This document shows positions 33,383 to 37,994 of a DNA stretch of 37,994 bases, piece by piece (the first letter of the stretch is position 1; each line of letters begins with the position of its first letter). The stretch is from an uncultured Bacteroides sp. GTDB taxonomy: Bacteria; Bacteroidota; Bacteroidia; Bacteroidales; Bacteroidaceae. Both the position numbers and the translations under genes were made by a program. The stretch covers positions 1-37,994 of the forward strand of contig CAMTFK010000017.1 of the NCBI GenBank assembly GCA_947071285.1, read 5' to 3'. The notes under the pieces were generated by a model. It did no database searches. It saw only the letters and a program-made list of their open reading frames with translations, and was not told the DNA's origin.

Positions 33383-34234
33383 CTATTTCCAGTCCTTCAA
33401 ATTATAGCTTGCTTCTACCGCTCTTTCTATATCATCAGGAAGGGCGGGGAAGAAGTCTATCCCTGTAATCCGCTCCACTTCGTCCACAGTATTCACATAG
33501 GCATCCAGCGGATTATTTCCCTCATTATTCTTATAGATGAAACCGATAGCTTTCGGCTTTTTATGCAAAGAGAGTATCACCTTGAAAAAGGCATCGGGTA
33601 CGGCAACCTTGTGCTCACCTATTGTTTGCGGTTTCCGGTTGTAGAAGATAGGTCCGGCTACGATGTACAGGCAACTGTCTTTTTTTACCCATTTGCGGCA
33701 TTTCTGTTCCAGTTCGTTCCAGTCTCCACGGTTCAGGTTGTGGTGTTGCGGGCAAATATTGGTCATATAGAAACTCTCTATCATGGCCTGGCGACTCCAT
33801 TTGTTGTCTCCTGCCGGGCAGAGGTGGCCGCGATCCCAGCCACTACCTTTATAGTCTTGTGTGGTGACGGCTTTCGTTTTAGGGAGGTCGGGGTCGGGGT
33901 GGAAGTTGTTGATGCGTTCGGTGTTATCCTTTAGACGCTCGGGGGTTAACTTCCAGGCCACCCAGTTCGCAATGCGAGTATTGGAATTGTAGGATACAAG
34001 GTATCCGGTGCGTTGCAAAAGGATTTCGGGGGTGCCGGGAGCAGTGGTTTGCTTGATGTAAGCCTCAGAATTATGGAGGGAGCTTTGGGCTACGGCTTCT
34101 ATCGGTTTGCTATCGGTAGCCTTTTCTTTGGAATTAGTGGTCTGATAGGCGGTGATGATGCCACATACTATCAGGACTATCAGTAGTATCAGTTGGTTCT
34201 TACTATTCTTTTGTTTTTTCTTTCTTTTTCTCAT
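33383..34234 (-). CDS. DNA/RNA non-specific endonuclease (NUC1 family)
   Basis: 283 residues with a basic N terminus (MRKRKKKQKNSKN) and one hydrophobic segment (residues 14-30) that could be a signal anchor or signal peptide. The beta-beta-alpha-metal active site is visible as G-W-D-R-G-H-L-C-P-A-G-D (Asp134, His137), with the metal-binding Asn in H-N-L-N-R-G-D-W-N-E-L-E (Asn168). Such enzymes cut single- and double-stranded DNA and RNA. A periplasmic or secreted role in nucleic-acid scavenging or defence is plausible. It is convergent with the CBM9-like gene, with 26 bases between them, and lies downstream of a terminator that separates it from lpxA. Confidence 0.93.
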   Translation of the reverse strand: MRKRKKKQKNSKNQLILLIVLIVCGIITAYQTTNSKEKATDSKPIEAVAQSSLHNSEAYIKQTTAPGTPEILLQRTGYLVSYNSNTRIANWVAWKLTPERLKDNTERINNFHPDPDLPKTKAVTTQDYKGSGWDRGHLCPAGDNKWSRQAMIESFYMTNICPQHHNLNRGDWNELEQKCRKWVKKDSCLYIVAGPIFYNRKPQTIGEHKVAVPDAFFKVILSLHKKPKAIGFIYKNNEGNNPLDAYVNTVDEVERITGIDFFPALPDDIERAVEASYNLKDWK

Positions 34235-34267
34235 AATCTGAAATGGATAAGGTGGCGCAAAGATAAC

Positions 34268-34312
34268 AAAAAAGAAGGTGTATCAAAAACGCTGTGCTTT
34301 TGATACACCTTC
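34268..34312 (-). terminator. Intrinsic terminator after the lpxA-like gene
   Basis: GAAGGTGTATCAAAA (34274-34288) and TTTTGATACACCTTC (34298-34312) form a perfect 15-bp stem with a 9-base loop. On the minus strand the stem is followed by six T residues (A-run 34268-34273 on plus). It lies 22 bases after the lpxA-like stop. Confidence 0.9.
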
Positions 34313-34334
34313 CTGTTATGAGAAAGTATTTCTT

Positions 34335-35102
34335 TTATCTCACAATGCCTTTCGAATCCCGCACGAAGTTAATGATATTGTGTATCTCATCACTCATCGG
34401 CACCTGGTCTTCAATCTTCTGTAAAGCATCGTGTACACTGAAGTTACCTTGATAAATCAACCGGTAAGCATTTACGATATGGCGCAGAATACGGTCGGAA
34501 ACCTGATGCTTGTGTTGTAACACGACAGCATTGATGCCATGATATTCTGCCGGGTTACCATTCATGATAACATACGGTGGAACATCTTTTGCTATGCGGC
34601 ATCCTGACTGTATCAGTACCCAGCTTCCGATATTGCACTTCTGTTGCAGAATAACATTGCTGCTCAGAATAGTGTAGTCGTTTACGCGGCAATCACCGGC
34701 TAAGATAGTCTTGAGTCCTATTACACAATGATTACCGATTTGCACGTCGTGGCAGAGGTGTACACCGTCCATGAGGTAGTTCTCATTGCCGATGCGGGTA
34801 GCATCGCCTTCATGCGTGGCACGGCTTACGACTACATTCTCGCGAATATCGTTCTTGTCACCGATAATCAGCAGACTCTTCTCACCCGTATAGTGGAAAT
34901 CCTGCGGGGTGGTACCGAGTACGGCGCCATGATGCACTTTGTTGCCTTGTCCCATACGAGTACCTTCGAGAATGCGTGCGCCGGACATGATTATGCAATC
35001 ATCGCCAATCTCTACATCGCCTTCGATATATGCGAAAGGCTGAACTGTTACATTCTTGCCGAGCTTTGCGGCAGAATCTACAAATGCTAATGGACTGATC
35101 AT
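34335..35102 (-). CDS. lpxA: LpxA-like acyl-ACP--UDP-N-acetylglucosamine O-acyltransferase
   Basis: 255 residues of left-handed beta-helix hexapeptide repeats plus the LpxA C-terminal helical domain (R-H-I-V-N-A-Y-R-L-I-Y-Q, ending G-I-V-R). LpxA performs the first acyl transfer of lipid A synthesis. The catalytic region LMDGVHLCHDV keeps His115 and His118, matching E. coli His122 and His125. Other positions differ from E. coli by my alignment: Lys76 is His70, His144 is Asp137, His160 is Gln153 and the Arg204-Arg205 pair is His197-Lys198. It is not next to lpxC/fabZ genes. It may be a divergent paralogue acting on another acceptor rather than the main LpxA, so the symbol is provisional. Confidence 0.82.
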   Translation of the reverse strand: MISPLAFVDSAAKLGKNVTVQPFAYIEGDVEIGDDCIIMSGARILEGTRMGQGNKVHHGAVLGTTPQDFHYTGEKSLLIIGDKNDIRENVVVSRATHEGDATRIGNENYLMDGVHLCHDVQIGNHCVIGLKTILAGDCRVNDYTILSSNVILQQKCNIGSWVLIQSGCRIAKDVPPYVIMNGNPAEYHGINAVVLQHKHQVSDRILRHIVNAYRLIYQGNFSVHDALQKIEDQVPMSDEIHNIINFVRDSKGIVR

Positions 35103-35113
35103 AATAGTAGATG

Positions 35114-35177
35114 TTAAATATTAAATATTAAATATTAATTGTTGTGCCCAATGAATGTGCAGCCAATTAATATTTAA
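35114..35177. repeat. AT-rich inverted repeat with tandem TTAAATA units
   Basis: Three tandem TTAAATA units (35114-35134) run into TTAAATATTAATTG (35128-35141), which is the exact reverse complement of CAATTAATATTTAA (35164-35177), with a 22-base loop. It lies between the 3' end of the outer-membrane efflux gene and the start of the lpxA-like gene. It could lessen read-through or influence the leader of the lpxA-like mRNA. Confidence 0.75.
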
Positions 35178-35194
35178 TATCTAATAGTTGATAA

Positions 35195-36592
35195 TTACTT
35201 CTCTCTTCCTCCCCCGAGTGCCTGGTACAGACTGATTACAGCCTGCATGCGGTCGAAGGTATCAGACACCTCGGAGATTTGTGCACTGAGGTAAGATTGC
35301 TCGGCAGACAGCACTTCGAGATACGTTGACGTGCCTAAGTTAAACAATTCTTTTGTATCTTCCGCAGCTTTGCGGGCAGAATTTACCTGAATATCACGAG
35401 AAACAGCCTTTTCTGTAGTCATCTGATATTGATACAAAGCATTGCTTACTTCATTTCCGGCATTCAGAAGAGCATTCTGGAACTGAATCTTCGATTGTTC
35501 TTCCTGTGCTTTAGCCTGTTTCAGGCGGGCGATATTGGCGCCGCGATAGAACAATGGCTGCGTCAGCGAACCTACTGCGGAAGCCAGCAACTTAGCGGGG
35601 TTTACAATAGCCGAACCGGCACTGTTGGTCCATCCGGCAGAACCGTTTATCGTAATCTGCGGATAGAAGGCTGCGCGTGCGCTGTTAGTATCGTAATAGC
35701 TTGCGGCAAGAGCCATTTCGGCTGCTTTCACGTCAGGACGGTTGGACAACAACTGTATGGGGACACCGGCGGAGAATTCTGTCGGTAATTGTTGTTCTTC
35801 CAGTACGCTGCGTTTGATGCTCTGTGCAGGTTGGTGCAGCATCAGGCACAAGGCGTTCTCTGTTTCACGGATGCTTTGGCGCATGTTGGGCAGGGATGCC
35901 AATACCTGTGCGTAAGCAGCACGGGTCTGTTCTACTCCGGCAGAAGTGGTGTTGTAGATACCTGCATCTTTCATGGCTTCTACGGTTTCCACATTCTTTT
36001 TCAGAATTTCGGCGGTCTCCTCAGTGATTTGCAACTGGCGGTCGAGCATCAGCAAAGTGTAGTACATGTTGGCTACATTGGCAATCACTTGTGTCTGCAC
36101 GGCTTGTTCATAGAACTGCGTCTGTTTCAGTGATACCTTTGCCGCACGTTTCGGATTCAGTATCTGACCGAAAAGGTCGATTTGCCAGCTTGCCGTTACA
36201 GGGAGCGAATAAGTCTGCGTTGCTTTTCCCTTATCCCAACTGCTTACGGTTCCTTGCGGAGACAATGCCAGTGTGGGGGCATAAGCCAGGCGTGCAGACA
36301 TGAGGGCAGCTTCGGCTTTTTTCACGTTCAGGGCAGCACTGCGCAGGTCGGGATTGTTGGCGAGTGCTTGTTCGATAAGTGCTTGCAACTGAGGGTCGGT
36401 AAAGACTTCCCTCCAGGGCAGATTGCCGAAGTTGGCAGTATCGGCGGCAAGTGTATCGTTCACGGCTGTCGTGTCGCGATACAGTCCGGCAGCCGTAATA
36501 TCTTCGGGTCTGTCGTATGCTTTGTAGATATGGCAACTGCTCAGTAAAGCAGTTGCACACATCAAAGTTATTATTTGTTTCTTCATATTCAT
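35195..36592 (-). CDS. RND efflux outer-membrane factor (TolC/NodT-type lipoprotein)
   Basis: 465 residues with a lipoprotein signal (TLMCATALLSSC, Cys20) and two copies of the outer-membrane efflux fold. Visible features are L-P-W-R-E-V-F-T-D-P-Q-L-Q-A-L-I-E-Q-A-L and N-N-P-D-L-R in the first half, S-W-Q-I-D-L-F-G (about 130-140), and L-L-S-N-R-P-D-V-K-A-A-E, followed by a coiled helical region, in the second. It forms the outer-membrane channel that receives substrate from the inner-membrane pump encoded just upstream. The gap to the pump gene is 35 bases, so the genes are almost certainly one operon. A start two codons downstream (MKKQ) is equally possible. Confidence 0.94.
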   Translation of the reverse strand: MNMKKQIITLMCATALLSSCHIYKAYDRPEDITAAGLYRDTTAVNDTLAADTANFGNLPWREVFTDPQLQALIEQALANNPDLRSAALNVKKAEAALMSARLAYAPTLALSPQGTVSSWDKGKATQTYSLPVTASWQIDLFGQILNPKRAAKVSLKQTQFYEQAVQTQVIANVANMYYTLLMLDRQLQITEETAEILKKNVETVEAMKDAGIYNTTSAGVEQTRAAYAQVLASLPNMRQSIRETENALCLMLHQPAQSIKRSVLEEQQLPTEFSAGVPIQLLSNRPDVKAAEMALAASYYDTNSARAAFYPQITINGSAGWTNSAGSAIVNPAKLLASAVGSLTQPLFYRGANIARLKQAKAQEEQSKIQFQNALLNAGNEVSNALYQYQMTTEKAVSRDIQVNSARKAAEDTKELFNLGTSTYLEVLSAEQSYLSAQISEVSDTFDRMQAVISLYQALGGGREK

Positions 36593-36606
36593 TTCTAAAG
36601 TATCTT

Positions 36607-36634
36607 CTACTTACTACTTTCTACTTACTACTTA
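36607..36634. repeat. Two-copy 14-bp tandem repeat across the pump-gene stop
   Basis: CTACTTACTACTTT (36607-36620) is followed directly by CTACTTACTACTTA (36621-36634). The second copy contains the stop codon of the pump gene (36628-36630 on the minus strand). It is a small candidate for replication-slippage variation, without evidence of function. Confidence 0.7.
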
Positions 36635-37994
36635 GTATACTGTTCTATTTCCGGTTCTGCATCCGAGTTGTCCACATCGGCCCATTCCATCGGACTGAGC
36701 TTTTCTTGCAGATACTGGAATGCCACAAACAATGCGGGTACAACGAAAATCTGCAGTATCATACCGATTAACATACCGCCGATGGCTGAGGTACCCAATG
36801 TACGGTTACCGTTAGCTCCCGCACCGGAAGCCATCATCAACGGAATCAAACCGACAATCATAGCCAATGACGTCATCAGGATAGGACGTAGACGGGCGGC
36901 GGCACCCAGTACGGCTGCCCACGTGATACTCATACCCATCTTACGGCGGTCGAGGGCAAACTCAATAATCAGGATGGCGTTCTTCGCCAACAGACCCATC
37001 AACATAATCAATGCAATCTGCATATAAATGTCGTTCGACATGGACCCCATTATCATCTTCAAGATGGAGATGTTACCAATGGCACTCATACCGTTGACAA
37101 ACAGGAAGCTACCCAACAGACCGAATGGAATAGACAACAACACGGCAAGCGGCAGAATGTAACTTTCGTACTGTGCACTCAGCAACAGATAAACGAATAC
37201 GAAACAGAGCACGAAGATCAATCCGGTGGTGCTGCCACTGGTTTCAGCCTCTTCACGAGCCATACCACCAAGTTCATATGCAAAACCGGCAGGCAGGTTC
37301 TCTTGGGCTACTTCGGAGATGGCAGCCAGTGCCTGACCGGAAGTGTAACCGGAAGCGGGTGCAACCATTACCTTCATAGAGGTGTACAGGTTGAAACGGC
37401 TGATGATGTCCGGGCCATATACTTTCTTAATGGAAACGAACTGAGTGATGGGAGCCATCTCGTCGCCATTGCGCACTTTGATGTTCGACAATGATTCCAG
37501 GTTCTTGGTTGCTTCGGGTTCTGCCTGAACCATTACACGGTACATCTTACCGAAACTGTTGAAGTTAGAAGCATACAGACCGCCGAAGTATCCCTGCATT
37601 GTGCTGAGGATGTCGCTCGGGCTGAGACCTGCTTTCTTACAAGCGGCTGCATCGATGTCCAGCATATATTGCGGGAAGTTCGGGTTGAAACTTGTCTTGG
37701 CGGAGTTGATTTCCGGACGTTGTTCCAGTGCGGCGGTGTAGCTGTTCACCACGTCGAAGAAGTGGTTCAGGTCACCACCGGTTTTATCCTGCATGTTCAA
37801 CTCGATGTCGCTGGATGCCGAGTAACCCGGAATCATAGGAGGCGCGAAGAACAATACCTGTGCTTCCTTGATGATCTTCTGTGCACGCATGAAGAGCGTG
37901 ATGTAAACGATGTTAGAGTTCTGCATCGTGGAACGTTCTTCCCAGTTTTTCAGCTTGATGATGATAGAACCGTAAGAAGGTCCCTGGCCACCGA
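36628..37994 (-). CDS. RND efflux pump inner-membrane transporter (HAE1/AcrB type), 5' end outside window
   Basis: The visible C-terminal part is about 454 residues. The reading frame continues beyond the first Met (37926) to the window edge, with codons for GGQGPSYGSIIIKLKNWEER, so the gene is partial. Features include the periplasmic porter region (P-M-I-P-G-Y-S-A-S-S-D-I-E-L, then L-S-P-S-D-I-L-S-T-M-Q-G-Y-F-G-G) and the second membrane half with F-V-Y-L-L-L-S-A-Q-Y-E-S, L-A-K-N-A-I-L-I-I-E-F-A and R-L-R-P-I-L-M-T-S-L-A. These are typical of AcrB/MexB proton-driven drug and bile exporters. The membrane-fusion protein is expected upstream, outside the window. Confidence 0.95.
   Translation of the reverse strand, partial: GGQGPSYGSIIIKLKNWEERSTMQNSNIVYITLFMRAQKIIKEAQVLFFAPPMIPGYSASSDIELNMQDKTGGDLNHFFDVVNSYTAALEQRPEINSAKTSFNPNFPQYMLDIDAAACKKAGLSPSDILSTMQGYFGGLYASNFNSFGKMYRVMVQAEPEATKNLESLSNIKVRNGDEMAPITQFVSIKKVYGPDIISRFNLYTSMKVMVAPASGYTSGQALAAISEVAQENLPAGFAYELGGMAREEAETSGSTTGLIFVLCFVFVYLLLSAQYESYILPLAVLLSIPFGLLGSFLFVNGMSAIGNISILKMIMGSMSNDIYMQIALIMLMGLLAKNAILIIEFALDRRKMGMSITWAAVLGAAARLRPILMTSLAMIVGLIPLMMASGAGANGNRTLGTSAIGGMLIGMILQIFVVPALFVAFQYLQEKLSPMEWADVDNSDAEPEIEQYTK

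Overview
The window looks like a chromosomal segment of a gut Bacteroides or a close relative. The evidence is SusC/SusD outer-membrane pairs, a hybrid two-component system (HTCS), a serine-type sulfatase, lipoprotein signals, and TAnnTTTG (-7) promoter boxes with TTTG/TTG-like -33 boxes. No rRNA, tRNA, CRISPR array or complete insertion sequence was seen.

Layout. (1) 157-3027 is a membrane propeller/Y_Y_Y regulator with a LuxR-type helix-turn-helix. (2) 3044-7101, minus strand, is a housekeeping block dapB > lepB > lepB-like paralogue > wbqC-like, with a 157-bp palindromic element between dapB and lepB. A DUF2851 gene diverges from dapB. (3) 8479-10388 is a small accessory islet: a RelE/ParE-type toxin with its antitoxin, an HU-wHTH protein, a three-hairpin palindromic element, and an internally deleted VirE/DUF3874 remnant. 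(4) 10632-11147 is a secreted DUF4348 protein. (5) 11284-31152 is a polysaccharide utilization locus (PUL). On the plus strand it has a DUF6250-like secreted protein and a PL8-type lyase. On the minus strand, in transcription order, it has HTCS, sulfatase, SusC, SusD, a second PL8 lyase and a GH43-like propeller protein. A tRNA-dihydrouridine synthase sits between the two arms. (6) 31349-33356 is an N-acetylhexosamine-kinase-like gene and a CBM9-like secreted protein. (7) 33383-37994 has a DNA/RNA non-specific endonuclease, an LpxA-like acyltransferase, and the outer-membrane and inner-membrane genes of an RND efflux pump; the pump gene is cut by the window edge.

How the genes work together. 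The PL8 lyases, sulfatase, SusCD pair and HTCS point to a sulfated glycosaminoglycan such as chondroitin or dermatan sulfate, or hyaluronan. In the inferred model, lyases cut the chain, SusCD imports oligosaccharides, the sulfatase desulfates them, and the HTCS senses periplasmic oligosaccharide. The neighbouring kinase could phosphorylate released N-acetylhexosamine. No GH88 unsaturated glucuronyl hydrolase and no SusE-like surface glycan-binding protein is present here, so part of the pathway must lie elsewhere.

Most unusual observations. First, a 22-bp-period array of four TTGCCA-N6-TGGCAA palindromes (26996-27079), whose 6-bp cores occur in the order A, B, reverse-complement A, reverse-complement B. 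Second, a LepB paralogue lacking both residues of the Ser/Lys catalytic dyad, next to an intact LepB. Third, a PL8 lyase with Ala at the usual catalytic Glu position. Fourth, an LpxA-like protein with several substituted active-site positions. All functional statements are inferred from sequence recall; no database search was run.
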